From NCBI GenBank assembly GCA_003550325.1, contig QKWP01000247.1:23577-87576 (forward strand): 64,000 bases of DNA, given 5' to 3'. Origin of the DNA: Gigaspora rosea. Taxonomy: Eukaryota; Glomeromycota; Glomeromycetes; Diversisporales; Gigasporaceae. Below are positions 35,301 to 47,538 of this stretch, one piece after another. The notes beneath the pieces were generated by a model that worked only from the letters and a program-made list of their open reading frames with translations, did no database searches and had not been told where the DNA came from. The position numbers and the translations under genes were made by a program. The first letter of the stretch is position 1. Every line of letters begins with the position of its first letter.

Positions 35301-36499
35301 GTTTTTTCAGGTTGGGAGTGTATTATAGTGTACTATATATATCGTATTGTATTACTGCATCTTCCCTCCAAGTATTGTCCTGTACGTACGTACGTACGAA
35401 TGAGAAAATACATAACAGATAACTGATAAAAGAAAAATTGAACTCATGAATATCGTGTACCATAACATTTGTAGTTTATATCATTTGATTCGTCTCAATG
35501 AGACGAATCGAATGGTACTTTTTCATTTGATTTTGAGTGTGCGCAAGATTACCCACTCGCGCCATCTTACCCGACTCTCCCTTATGTATTAGATAGCAGA
35601 TAATTAATTACAGTTTTTTTTATTATATTAGGTACGTACATTGTGCGTTAAAAAATAAAAAAGACGCGAAAATTCTAGAATTTCAAGTGATCTACATCAC
35701 GTGTGTCCTTTCTTGGACCGAATTTTACGGTCCTTTTATATAGTAATGCACGAGATTTTATTGGTTGAAAATGACGTAATTGCTTACCGTTTGATTGATA
35801 TTTACAAGGACCGGGCCATGTATCGGTCCCCACGGTCCTTAACGGTCCCGGTCCCAGGACCGGCCTTTTGCAGGATCATGCAAATTTTCTTCGCTTCGCT
35901 CTGGACAATACTGCAATAAAAGCGGAATTCACCCTCACATGATGATCATAACTCCTGCCTTAGTACGAGTGTTGTCAAGAAAAAAAATTAAAAAATGAGT
36001 GACGGAAAGAAAAAAAAAATCCTACGCGATTATCTCAATAAATTCATTTGATGATCAAGCAATAGTGTTCTCGAAAAAACTAGAACGATCAGCTGTATAC
36101 GTTCGTATTTGATCACATGCAAAGTCCTTAGATTTTTCTAGCATCTAAATAGTATAAGCGATATTACGAAAACAACCAAACTAAATTCGGTAAAATTTTT
36201 CTTACTTTTTATAGACATATTAATATAGAATTAAAATAAAACAATTTCGGATGGATTTGTTTGTCGTAAAATCACTAGTGCTATTTTAGCTACTATGATA
36301 GAAAAATCCGAAACGTTGGTTAATCAATTAACAAATCATATATGATCGAACAGGAGTGTCCTTAAAACAGAATAGATTCCTTTCATTTATATTATGTCCT
36401 TTAAAAGTAGTGCCTTGTTTCTGTTATAAATAGAAACTACTGTGTAGGATATCGGCATAAAATCAGAATATTTTAAATGGAAACTAAGATGAAATGAGC
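35301..36499. other. Intergenic, with minor repeats
   Basis: It contains a TACGTACGTACGTACG run (35381-35398), a short palindrome ATTCGTCTCAATGAGACGAAT (35489), and a GGACCG-rich stretch (35700-35885). In the last, TTGGACCGAATTTTACGG and GGTCCCCACGGTCC-type blocks suggest a hAT-like repeat remnant. The open frame there has no recognisable motif. Confidence 0.45.
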
Positions 36500-36646
36500 A
36501 CTGCCAAGAAATGAAACTTTGGGGCTTTCGATTTTTATCATTTACCGGGTTCAGCCCTACTAGTGACGTATATGATCAGATTTGTTTATAAGCTGAATTC
36601 GATAAATAATGAAAGCCCAAAGTTTCATTTTCCCTTGGCAGCATTC
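36500..36646. mobile_element. MITE upstream of the CTL gene
   Basis: CTGCCAAGAAATGAAACTTT at the left is mirrored by AAAGTTTCATTTTCCCTTGG-CAG at the right, with GGGCTTTCG/CGAAAGCCC-like inner pairs. It ends about 355 bp upstream of the CTL start codon. Confidence 0.75.
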
Positions 36647-36785
36647 AAATGCTAAATCTGTCTGTGCCATTCAAAAATAGTAATATAACTATAAATAAAC
36701 TACACGCTTTTTGGTAAATAAAATAACATCATCGCCATGTGCGTATCAGAATGGTTTCGTAATATATAGCTTAGCTTATGTTTTA

Positions 36786-36793
36786 CTATAAAA
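36786..36793 (+). promoter_or_regulatory. Possible TATA box for the CTL gene
   Basis: TATAAAAG lies about 210 bp before the start codon at 37002. Distance and sequence are plausible, but a TATA-like match is weak evidence in DNA this AT-rich. Confidence 0.3.
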
Positions 36794-37001
36794 GACAACA
36801 TAGGAATGATCTATGGAACAGTTTCAGCATAAACCAGCTGACGCTAAAGAGTACAGGAATAAGTAAATAATCATAAATTTTTAGGTTACACGTAGAAATT
36901 ACAATAGAATTGAAGCCACAAATAGTTGAGCCTTTAAAAATTTTACGTTAAAAGACTAATTAACACTAAAATTTTAACGATAGAACACGCATTAACAAAT
37001 A

Positions 37002-38919
37002 ATGAGTCAACCATATTACCCACCACCAGCTCCACCTTCACAGCCCTATTATTCTCAACCTGCCCAACAGCAATATTACCCACCTCAGACAGGATATTCT
37101 CCGGTTCCACCACCCGCGTATGAGCAGGGATCATTTCGTGGTTCGATAGCAGAAAAATGGAATCCGAAACCAAAATTTCAAGGTATGTGAAATTCAATTA
37201 ATATTGAAATGAAGCATTAAACTTATAAGTAGCCTCTTGCAAATAAATAATATGATAATTTAGATTTATGGGCATTTCTATTGTTTCTCGCTCACCTTGT
37301 TGGTTTTGTGGTACTTAGTTACATTGGGTTAAAGTATCTTATAAGCCAGAGGGCATTGGAAAGAAACAACACTTTCTTTAGGCCTGAAATAATTCCGCCC
37401 TTCATTATTTCCGGCGTAATTGGATTAATTTTGAGCGTTGCTTATATGCTTTTTATGCAAAGATTTCCTCTACAGCTTATTAAAGTAACATTATACCTGT
37501 CAATTGCCATGTATTTTGTTGCCGCTCTCGTCTTTTTCTTTTTTGCTCGTAATTTTATTTTGGTAAATTTTTTTTTAATATTATTTTTTTGAATTAAATT
37601 TTTAAAGGTTTTTAATAGATAAATCAATATTTTTTTAGGCAATTATTTTTATAATTTTTGGAATATTATATCTGATTGCCGCCTTTAGTTGGCGTAATCG
37701 TATTCCTTTTGCAGCTGTTATGTTAGAGACAGTTGTAAGCATCACAAGAAAATATTATGGTATCATCATAATGGGTTTTATAGGTTTAGTAATTCAAGTA
37801 GGATGGTCTGTCTTGTGGATTTTGAGTCTAATTGGAGCGTAAGTTTATAATATACTATATATAATGTATAGTTATATATAAATTTCTCTAAACCATCTAT
37901 TTGTTTCTAGTTATGAATATTTCGATCCGCAGTTTTGCACGACGACTACCGTCAGCACTGGCAGTAGAAAGTCCTGTAGCCTTTCTCTCTACCTAATATT
38001 GGTATATTTGGTGTTCAGCTTCTACTGGACAAGTCAGGTCATAAAGACTATTGTTCATGTTACTGCTTCAGGAGTTTACGCAACATATTATTTCCTTGAA
38101 GGCACTAATCAAGGCACAGGCACTACTCCAACTCTCAGCTCTTTTAAACGTGCAACTACAACTTCTATAGGTAGCATCTGTTTCGGAAGTTTAATAATTG
38201 CACTTCTTAATACTGCTAGAGCAGTATTAAGAACTTTTGCGGATAGCGACGATGGTGCCTGTGGATTTTTGGCATGTTGCATTGCTTGCTTGTTAGCATG
38301 GATTGAATCACTCGTCGAATACTTTAATTTTTACGCTTATGTTGAAGGTGAATTTTTATTTTTGTTTTTATAATATTTTACTTTCGAGTCTATCCAATTA
38401 ACATATATATTCTTGAATAGTTGCGATATATGGTAAATCATATTGTCAAGCGGCCAAAGATACTTGGACTTTGATAAAGGATCGTGGTGTTGAAGCTATT
38501 ATCAATGATGATCTTATTGGAAATGTGTTAACCATGGGCTCCCTTTTAATTGGCGTTCTTTGTGGATTACTTGGGTTTCTTTATATAAACTTTTTATTAA
38601 AGCCATTATTAAACGATCAAAGCAATACAAATTTAATAGTCATATTTGTTATAATTTGTTTTGCAATTGGCTTTATGATGTGTGTAAGTAAAAAAAAAAA
38701 AAAAAAAAAAATTTTTTTTATGTACTTTATTTAAATATTCCAATTAAAAATGTTTACTGTATGTATTGTAAATAGGTGGTTATTACTGATTCCATCAGTT
38801 CTGGTGTCTCAACTACTTTCGTTGCTTTGGCTGAGGATCCAGATGCTTTACGAAGAACTAAGCCTGCATTATTTGAGAGAATTCGACAGCAATGGCCCCG
38901 TGTTGTTCAAGGAATTTAA
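37002..38919 (+). CDS. Choline transporter-like (CTL/PNS1 family) membrane protein
   Basis: It belongs to the CTL/SLC44 family, with yeast PNS1 as the fungal namesake: multi-pass proteins of plasma and internal membranes, linked to choline transport in animals and of unclear substrate in fungi. Six exons (37002-37182, 37264-37562, 37639-37838, 37911-38347, 38421-38683, 38776-38919) join in frame to 507 aa, a normal family length. The first 60 residues are a Pro/Tyr/Gln-rich cytosolic tail. About ten hydrophobic segments follow, starting at DLWAFLLFLAHLVGF. Family signatures are SWRNRIPFA, the YVEVAIYGKSYCQAAKDTW block across the exon 4-5 junction, and SGVSTTFVALAEDPDALRR near the C-terminus. 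Donors are GTATGT, GTAAAT, GTAAGT, GTGAAT and GTAAGT. A run of about 18 A follows the fifth donor. The gene converges on the SUMO ligase gene. It looks intact. Confidence 0.95.
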
Positions 38920-39681
38920 AATATTCAACTTATTTTAAAAACTAATTTGAAAAATATTAAGTATTTACATATTATTACTAGGAGGGTAAGAAAAACGTTT
39001 GTATTAAATACATACCATTTAGAATATTACAAAATGTTTATATTATGAAGTTGGGGGATATATTATTATTTATCGAAAGAACTTATTTTCATGTTTTGTC
39101 TACTTTCACTGTAAAGCGATCATAAATAGAGCTTAAATCCGGTATAAAATTGTATATCAAGATCATTTCTAATATCCGGATTCAATTTCTAATTATGATA
39201 CTACGATGAACTGTATATTATTAATATTAGTAGATTAAAATATATTATATATGCAAAGTTTATTCACAAATTTAATGTAAATTGTTGGGTATAGTACACC
39301 AGTAGCCAAATCAGATTGATTCATATTATTGCGAAATGTTTAGAGTACAAATATGCCGCATTTACCCACCGTCTATAATAAAGTGTTTATTTTGTAAGTG
39401 TTATCCACAAAAAATTACAGGTATTAAAATTAGACCTGAATTTACATTTCTGGATAAAAATTTGAAATTCCCAGATATTCCATCAAATCATCAAATTTTG
39501 CTAACAGCAATTCTAACTTGATAACACGATAGTATATACAAAATTTATAAAAGAACAATCCACCACAACTTAAGTCATTAATACTAAAAAATAGTTTTTA
39601 ATTAGTTTAGAATAATAATAGATAATAACTATGATCATTAATAAGCTAACCTTGTATATCGAGATCAAGGAAATGGTCGAA
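38920..39681. other. Convergent intergenic space
   Basis: This gap separates the 3' ends of the CTL and SUMO ligase genes and should hold both 3' untranslated regions. No repeat with clear ends and no conserved open frame was found. Confidence 0.5.
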
Positions 39682-42315
39682 TTAAAAATCATAACTATCA
39701 TATTCATTGTGAAAATTAGGATCGTAAAATCCGTAACTATCTCCTATTGAACCAGGGACAGTGATTAACGCGTGTTCAGGATTATCATAATAATGCGATG
39801 ACTTACTTAGGGGGTCAAAATGATCATATAAATGGGGAGAAATAGGATTATCAAAAGTTGGGGATTGAGACGTTGGGGATGAATATGCTACCTTCATAGA
39901 TGATATAGGTTGTGTTTGGATATTTGATTCTTGATGAATTTCTAACTTAACAGAAGATCTGTTGATACCTGAGGCAGCATTTCTGATAATACCTTTGTTA
40001 CTGTTGATTGCTGGAATATCTTCTTCATCGCTACTTAATGTGAGGTCAATTATCTCTTTCCCATTAAATGAAGATGGATGCGATTTAATCGTTTTATTTG
40101 GCTGTATAGGAGGATTCTCGTCTTCTGAATCATCTATCACATACACATCTATTGGTGGTTCCATAGGACGTGTCTTTTTCGTGGTTTTATTAACAGAAGA
40201 ATAAACCGGCTCTTCTGAAATATTTCGTTTTTTCTGAACAGACCATTCACCGTTTGGCTCAATTATAATACGCTCCTGGTCTTGTGACGTGTTATTAAGT
40301 ATGTCTGCAAAGTAACTAACATTGCGGATATTATGAGAACCAAATATTAAAGCTAAAATTGAGAATCCTTCTTTTTTAAACAATAAAATAAATAGATAAA
40401 TAATAAATAAATAAATAATCATATATACTCACCCATCCACTACAATATCGGACCATGTTCCGACATTATTGCAAATAGGACATAACCAAGTCGGTGTTTG
40501 CTCATTCATTTGAAAAAATAAGTACGCGTCGAAACACTGTACATGTCTACAACGAGAAAATTTACACGGAACCTGGATTCTCGTATACCCCAACTAATAT
40601 TCAAAATTAAAATGAGAAAAGGTATTATAGGATATTCGTATATAAATTTAAAAAAAAATTTATCATCACACCGGATCTTTCAGTGAAATTTGGCTCGATC
40701 CAAGAACTATATCATCCTCGGCAGCATTTTTCCCTATTATAAATGAATAAGCGGAGTTGTATGATTTATTTCGAATAGAAAAATTTGTTAAAAAACATAT
40801 TTGCTTACATTTTTTCAATGTTTCTTCTTTAGTGATTATTCTTCCATTTTTTATTTGTTCTACGATTTGGTCAACTGACCTTTTCTTAATCAAGTGAAGA
40901 TTAATTAAATATCTCTATAAATGATAATAAATGATAATAAATGATAAATGATAATAAATGATAAATGATAATAAATGATAATAAATGATAATAAATGATA
41001 ATAAATGATAATGAATGATAATGATAATAAATTATAATAAAAAATGAATAACAATAATAAAGTAAGTCAAATAATAGAAAAATATTACCGAACGAAAAAT
41101 AATTTACCTTGGTAATATTTGCATACACAAATTTAAGTTTATTATGATAAGTAGTATTTATTTTGCAAAGCGGCGTTATGTCTATCGGATGTACTGAGCC
41201 AACCATCTTTTTAATTCCTCTAGTATTCTACAATACAACAATATAAATTTAGCACACATGCCATAGAATTAATTCATTTAGAATAACACCACGTAATTTA
41301 ATAATTCTTACAGCCGGCAATGTGTCATCATTAACCTGAATCTCACACATTAGTGGAAATTCAACTAGTGCGTTAGCACCAGAAGACCCATTTTCAAAAG
41401 GTTCGGCACAACAAAACAAACGTATTTGGTAGTATGCTACATTCCTTTATAAAAAAAGTTATTGTTATGGACAAGATTATAACGATTTATCTAACATTAA
41501 TTAATTCTTACCTTGCTGTCTGAAGATGCCGAACCTGATCTAATGTTAGGCAGAATTCAATAGTGACTGAATTTCGCGTATTGTCATTTGACCCTAAATA
41601 CAGAAATACATGTAAAAATATTTAATATATCAAATATACATTGAAAAAAAATTTTGGATTTAGACACTTCGATTACCGTCCAATATTCTGAAATCTGTAA
41701 TTGATTCTATAATATCGTAAAATGGTGATGACCTGAATTGAATATTATGATTTGAACCATAGATTTGGATAGGAGGATTAATAAGTAGCCTATGTTTATT
41801 AAGATTAGGTGGCACGCGAGGATGAGTAATGTTTGAGGACTTCAGATGAGGCCTAATCATGATATTAAACGGTCGAATTTTGGTAGTGATGTATTGTTTA
41901 ACAAGATTGAGTATTGACTTTAAACGACAGTTAAGTGGCTTTTGTAATACATTGTATATTCACATCAAATAGATAGAAAACTAAGCATACCTTGGCTGCT
42001 GTACACCTTTCCGCAATATAATTTCAGACATTTCATTTATAGTATGTGGTATATTATTCTCCTTTACCCTTTTCATGTATTCTGTCAAATTTCTGCTAAG
42101 GTCGGGTTTTTTCAGGTTGCTGTCCAACTGAGCTCCTTGGCATGAATTCAAAAGTTTATTACACGCTTTTAGATCTTTAACAAGTAATTGATTCACAGTG
42201 CTAAGAGCTTGCTATGTTATGGACGCAAGAGATTGAAATGTCAAAAAAAAACTGAGTGGCTTGTTTTGAAATTTAAGAATATTTGTCATACCTGATATCT
42301 CTCGAAATCCACCAT
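39682..42315 (-). CDS. Siz/PIAS-type SUMO E3 ligase
   Basis: Siz/PIAS proteins promote transfer of SUMO from Ubc9 to nuclear substrates. Ten exons (42292-42315, 41991-42211, 41677-41852, 41512-41593, 41312-41444, 41108-41227, 40809-40884, 40672-40733, 40433-40593, 39682-40315) join in frame to 562 aa. Residues 1-80 look like a SAP (DNA-binding) region. A PINIT domain follows (about 100-250), with FRSSPFYDIIESIT, YYQIRLFCC and NTRGIKKMVGSVHP. The SP-RING has zinc ligands C313, H315, C336 and C339 in SRCRHVQCFDA and WLCPICNN, then YFADIL and EPNGEWSV. The Ser-rich tail has two SUMO-interacting motifs, DVYVIDDSEDE (about 408) and IIDLTLSSDEED (about 440). The usual Cys of SLKCP is Asp here, but it is not a zinc ligand. 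The start was chosen because ATG at 42315 gives a short first exon with a good donor. Exons 3 and 10 use the acceptors that keep frame. Confidence 0.94.
40910..41035. repeat. ATGATAATAA microsatellite in a SIZ intron
   Basis: About twelve units of AATGATAAT/AATGATAATA fill the intron between exons 6 and 7 and lengthen it to about 220 bp, whereas the other introns are 50-120 bp. Confidence 0.85.
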
Positions 42316-42599
42316 TATCAAAAGTATAAAACTTTGACCGAAAGTATAAAAGCAAGGTACAGAAGACGAAAGGATCACGAACTTAATCAAGTCGAATATT
42401 TTAACATTTGTCTCGTCCTTCACGATACTTATATGTACGTACTTACATTTAACCCTGATCTTTATAGAGTAGTTACACAATTAAAAATGCGTGACGTATA
42501 GTAAGCATTAAGCATTAGAAGATTTTTGTTACTGTTGTAAAGTCACGATTGACGAAAAAATGATATTAAATTTGGTAAAATTGAGATAAATTACATGTA

Positions 42600-42665
42600 A
42601 TAATGACTAAACTATACCTGATTCGTACGTACAATACGTACGAACTGTACGTAAATTCAGATCGA
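42600..42665. repeat. GTACGTAC short palindromes
   Basis: TTCGTACGTACAATACGTACGAA with a further TACGTA is self-complementary. It lies about 300 bp upstream of the SUMO ligase start. It could be a regulatory motif or an element end; no test is possible from sequence. Confidence 0.35.
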
Positions 42666-42769
42666 GTTTACTAAAAAGCACACCGGTGGCGTTTAACAAC
42701 ACTTAAAAAATTGTTAGAACTTTCAAAAATCTTATGTTAACTAAAGTTTGATTTTTTAATATTATCTTT

Positions 42770-43020
42770 TATCTTAACCTACACTGTAACAATAAATTTA
42801 TTTGTAACAGCCTGTTACACGTTTATTTGTAACAGTATAAGGTCAGTATTAATATTAAAGTAGGGTTAAATCTAGGGTTAGGGTCAAGATTAATACAAAA
42901 TTGCGAGAGGATCATTTTTTGTTAGAAGTAAAAAATTTTGAGTTATAAATATATTTGTTACAGATAAACGTGTGACAGGCTTACGTATATTTATAGTGTT
43001 AGATTTTACTAATATTTTTT
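42770..43020. mobile_element. MITE with TGTAACA/TGTTACA ends
   Basis: ATTTGTAACAGCCTGTTACACG at the left (ends ATTTGTAACAG and TGTTACACG) is mirrored by CAGATAAACGTGTGACAGGC at the right. TAGGGTTAGGGTCAAG lies in the centre. It is located upstream of the SUMO ligase gene. About 250 bp, non-coding. Confidence 0.65.
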
Positions 43021-43324
43021 ATTATCATTTTTTTTTTTTTTTTAGATAATAAACGGATAAAAAAAGCTTATTCTTGTAGTAAGTTACTGCAATTTTAGAA
43101 TGTTATGTTTTTTATATGGTGCAAGAAGCTTAAAACCGGTATCACGTGATTAAGAGGTAAAAATTATGCGATCAAAAATTCACACCACGTGATCAGTACC
43201 AAAGTTCGTTTATGTTAGGTTAGGGTTAGGGTGAGTGCCTTTGAGATAGGCTATTATATAGTATATATATATATATTTTAAAGCTTCATAGCCGTCTGAC
43301 CTTTATTAGCAAATTACATAAAAG

Positions 43325-43570
43325 CTACATAATTTTATATACTAACAGTAATAGTCGAACTAAGCCGGCTGGCCAACTTTGGCTAATGCACTGAAATGGT
43401 TTGCTCATACTCAAGCAATGGTCTTCCCCATCAGCAAGAAGTTTAGCACCGCCTGGCTTCAGAAACCAACCACAGAATCCATTCTGCCTAAAAACTTCTT
43501 CTCTGAGCTTCTCATAAAGAAGAATAAAAAAGGGGAAAAGATTAGTTATTATATAGTATAAATTACTCAC
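43325..43570 (-). other. Open frame of unknown nature
   Basis: An 81-codon minus-strand frame contains EVFRQNGFCGWFLKPGG, and an overlapping plus-strand frame of 60 codons is also open. Local composition is richer in GC than the flanks, so this may be a fragment of a captured or retroposed exon. Neither translation was recognised, and no splice partners were found. Confidence 0.25.
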
Positions 43571-43764
43571 GAAAAGCTTTTTGTTAATGCAAACAAATTG
43601 TATTACATATAAATTAGTTAATCAAATTTAGTTTAAATTATTAATAATAAAAAAAGAAAATTTGTATTTGTAGCTAAAAATTTTAAAAATATTATTAATG
43701 TTTTTTTTTATTTCTTTGATAGTCTCATCAATGCTACATTAATAAGTTTATATACTAATTTATA

Positions 43765-44104
43765 CAGTCAAACCTTCATAAATGCAACTTTTAGGAACAA
43801 GCCTACAATGTGCATTTAGGGAGGTTTGCACTTAGAAAGAGCCAATTAAATTGCAGCTTTAAAAATTAGATCATCAAGTTTGTGTAACTTCTACCAAAAA
43901 CTATAACCCATCTTAAATACTAAAATTTGATTAGCTGCGTGCATTTAGGAAGATTAGTATAATATAAAATGTTATTTAAAAGAACATGCATTTACAGAAT
44001 ATAGAATGTGCATTTAGCACTAATAACATCTTACAGAAAAGAAAAAATTGTGCATTTAGGAAGGTATTGCTTTTATGGAGGTTGCATTTATGGAGGTCTG
44101 ACTG
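43765..44104. mobile_element. MITE, CAGTCAGACCT family, copy 3 (inverted)
   Basis: The ends TA-CAGTCAAACCTTCATAAAT and TTATGGAGGTCTGACTG-TA match the copies at 8383 and 25999 in reverse. Shared internal blocks include AAGCCTACAATGTGCATTTAG against CTAAATGCATATTGTAGGCTT. Confidence 0.82.
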
Positions 44105-44630
44105 TAATTTGTATATATAAAATTCTCCAATTACAAGCCTAGCATTATCTAGCTATTAAAAAATGCCCAGATGTAACCTATCATACTAGTTTTATAAATA
44201 AAACTAAGAATTTTAATTAGCTCTGTCAAAAACTAATCTAATACTACAGTATAACTTTATACTATTATATATAAAATTGTCTATTATAACCTTTGCTTTT
44301 GATCACTTTTGACTTATTTTGCTATATATTATTTTGTTTGAATTTAAACTACTATTAAATATGACTGAACTGTTTGATTTCTGGTCTATTAGAAAACCTA
44401 ATCTTTTTTATTTGATTCTTTATACTGTATCTTGCTTTTTCTGTATTTTACTTATAATATTATTTTGTAATTTCTAATTTGCTAATATGCTACAATGAGT
44501 TTGCTAGATAAAATCATAAAAACTATTTTTTACTATAGTTTTATAAGTTTCAATAAATGTATTGTCTATTTACTATTATATATTTAAGACTTGTTAATAT
44601 ATTTTGGAAAAAAAACCATATTTTTTTAAT

Positions 44631-44886
44631 ATGGGAGTGAGTCAGTAGAAAAGGGTCAAATTTTTTTTAAGTAAAAGTTTTCTTGACTTTAAGCTTAAAT
44701 ATCTTAACAACTACTATCTTAATAAATTTAATAAATTTTTTTATTTTAATTCTATATAATCTCAAGATTAAAATAAAAAATTTTTTAGCAAATTTGATTA
44801 AATAGTTGTCAAGATATTTTAGTTTAAAAATTAAAAAAATTTTACTAAAAATAATTTGTCCCTTTTCTACTGGCTCACCCCTATAT
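44631..44886. mobile_element. MITE, GTCAGTAGAAA family, copy 2
   Basis: GGGAGTGAGTCAGTAGAAAA and TTTTCTACTGGCTCACCCC are inverted ends around an imperfect palindrome. It is the partner of 15448-15702. Confidence 0.78.
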
Positions 44887-44889
44887 TAT

Positions 44890-46020
44890 CTTTTCATAAC
44901 TCTTTAAACTATTTTTTTTTGCACACTATAAAGCCACTTCTTTTATTTTTTTAATATCTTTTGTAGCTTTTACAACTTGTAATATGATCAAGTGTTTTTT
45001 CTATTTATTACAGAATATACAAATATTCTTTGAATAGATATTTGCTTTTCTTTATTTTATTATCAATAATATTACAGTTGCTACCACGAAAAGCCATCAA
45101 CTTTTAACTATGAAAATTTTTAAACTTTTATAATTTTTTTAAAATAAAATAAACTAAAAAAAAGTTTTTATAAATTTAATAGCTTTTTGATTAAAATATC
45201 AAATTTACAAATAAAATTTTTAGTATCTCTTATTTTAAAAAGTTTATATCAATTTAAAGTTATATATAGTTTAAAAATTTGGCGCTTATATATAAAAAAA
45301 CATAACAAAATTTAACTTTATTAACAAAATTTTAAAATTTATTAATAAAATTTAAATTTATATTAATTTTTTCTGCATTTTTATTGGTTAATCATGTTAC
45401 ACTGCAGCTAAAAAATTGGCGCCTATATATATAAAGTTGTTAGCTTTAGGTAGTACCGACTGTAGTATTTCTTCTAAGTTTAAAGGCTAACCTTTTACTT
45501 GCTCTTATTAATTTGCATCTAATCTCGGTTTTTCTCTTTAAGTTTTTTTTAAAAAAAGTAGCTAGTAATGTTTAACTACTTTCTTATTAGACTCAACTTG
45601 TCTCAAGGCTCTAAATTAATACTAATTTTAATTTTAAACATCTTTTGATAAAGACTTGCAAAGGTGTTTTGATATAAATTCTTTTTTATAGAAGTTTTGA
45701 GTTGTTTTCTAATTTTAATTTTTTGCTTTAATAAGCCCTATTCTTCTTTTGCTAATTTGTTAACTTCTTTAATCTATTTGTTTTTGCTATAATTCTTTAT
45801 TTTGTATAATTTCATTTTAACTTTTTTTAAACTTAACAAATTTTGATTTTGATGAACAAGCTAAAATTCTTATGTTTACTTTATTTATGATATATATCTA
45901 TTTGAATTTCTTTTGTTAAACTTGTATTGCCATTATGCTATTTGGATTAATAACTAAATCTATTTTTTATAGTACTACTAATTAGTGTTTCTAGTTGGTA
46001 AAAATTTTGTTAATTAACTA
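44890..46020. other. AT-rich sequence, little recognised
   Basis: The only structure noted is a TTTGGCGC(T/C)TATATATA block occurring twice (about 45281 and 45417), perhaps the remains of direct or terminal repeats. No gene is seen. Confidence 0.4.
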
Positions 46021-46028
46021 GTTGCTAA

Positions 46029-46193
46029 GGGGCATGCCATTTATTACATAATTTTTACCATGGATACATGGTCAAAAGTAGTGATTACATCTATATATTA
46101 TATTAATCAATTAGAAATAGATAAAATGATATACTATACATGAATAGAGGTAACTACTAAGTAAAAAATATTACATAATAAATAGCATGCCCC
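46029..46193. mobile_element. MITE with GGGGCATGCCATTTATTACA ends
   Basis: The left end GGGGCATGCCATTTATTACA is mirrored by TTACATAATAAATAGCATGCCCC at the right (ends TTACATAAT and AGCATGCCCC). About 165 bp. GTTGCTA occurs just outside both ends. Confidence 0.75.
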
Positions 46194-47104
46194 TAACTAA
46201 AGTTGCTAACTAATTGATTATTTATATCATATGATATTTTCAGATAATTAGTCAATTAAATCCAAGAAATCATTACAAATTAGCTTAAATAAGTAGAATA
46301 TCTTGGAATTATATTAATTGAATGATTATTTGTTTAGTTGTTTAAAAACTTTTTAAATCAAATAGTTAAAAAATTGGCAACTAGTTGGTTTTTCAACTAA
46401 TAATTTGAAACACTATTACTAATAAACAAATTCAGCCTTTGTTAACAAAAACTATAAACCAAACTTTATTTTCTTTTCTATAAATCTAACCCTTTTAAAT
46501 AATCCAACAAAGTTCCAACTAGCTTCTATCACTTTAATACATTTTTTTAACTAACAAACTATTAGTATATATCTAAAAATTATTATATTTTATTGCTACA
46601 AGCTAGTAGTATTAATTAATATAGAGGTCTGATTCAATGAATATTACTTACTAAATATTCACTAAATATTCGAATATTTGAATATATTGTAATATAGTAA
46701 CCCTTGGCCAGAGAATAACTATATTATCTAACTTAATGTACAAAGGATAATAAGGAAATTTAAAGAAAACTAAAATATAAAACTACTCAAATAAAAATTT
46801 AATAAATAGAAAAACTCAAATGAAAACTCAAAAGACAATACAAGAGAATACTCAGGATAAATAAGAAAATAACAAACAAACTTTTAAAGGAATTACTTAA
46901 AACTTGGAAAAATTTTAGAGAAAATTTAATAATCTCAACACAATAATCACACAAAAACTCAAGAATAATTTTATAGAAAAAGAGCCTTTACTGTATACAA
47001 ATTGTATGAAGTAAAGGGTCAAATATTTTATTAGTTTATTTAATAGAACAGATAAGAAGATCGGATATAGGACTTATTATTCTGTCTTGGTAAAAAGAAC
47101 AAGG

Positions 47105-47262
47105 TTTATATATCTTTTTAATATATAATAAAAGGAACCATTTATAAATCTAATAATAGTAAAAGAACCACAGAAGGAACCTCCAAAGGAACCCCAGAAA
47201 AAACTATCAAAGAAACCATTAAAGGAACCATTAAAGGAACTATTAAAGAAACTCTTATCATC
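47105..47262. repeat. Minisatellite, AAAGGAACCATT unit
   Basis: About ten diverged 12-bp units of AAAGGAACCATT run head to tail. The minus-strand open frame over it (a Phe/Gly/Ser repeat peptide) follows from the unit length and is not called as a gene. Confidence 0.75.
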
Positions 47263-47347
47263 CACTAACTATTGGTCCAAAATAAAACCAATAAAAAATC
47301 TACTAATAAAACTAATACTAATGAATTGATTGGTCTATCTAGTTTTG

Positions 47348-47538
47348 AGGACCCCGAGCTATACATAGATAGGTGACAACTTGCTTTTGCTTATTTTTAA
47401 CTATTTTGTGTAGATTTTTTCTATATTTAGTAATATTAATGCTTATTTTTGACTGTTTTTATATAGATCTTTCCTATTTTTAGAAATATATAACAAGTTT
47501 TTAAAATTGTTAGCTGTTTATAGATTGCTCGGGGTCCT
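47348..47538. mobile_element. AGGACCC-ended MITE with 8-bp duplication
   Basis: The ends AGGACCCCGAGC and GCTCGGGGTCCT are exact complements. TAGTTTTG is repeated on both sides (47340-47347, 47539-47546). An 8-bp duplication suits hAT-type movement. Internal blocks (GCTTATTTTTAACTATTTT, TTAGTAATATTAATGC) recur inverted in the copy at 54544-54722. Confidence 0.88.

Noticed and set aside
39962-40204. 80-codon plus-strand open frame
   Set aside because: It is antisense to the last exon of the SUMO ligase gene.
42283-42501. 72-codon plus-strand open frame upstream of the SUMO ligase
   Set aside because: It overlaps the first exon and 5' region of that gene, has no motif, and shares its start region with the minus-strand model.
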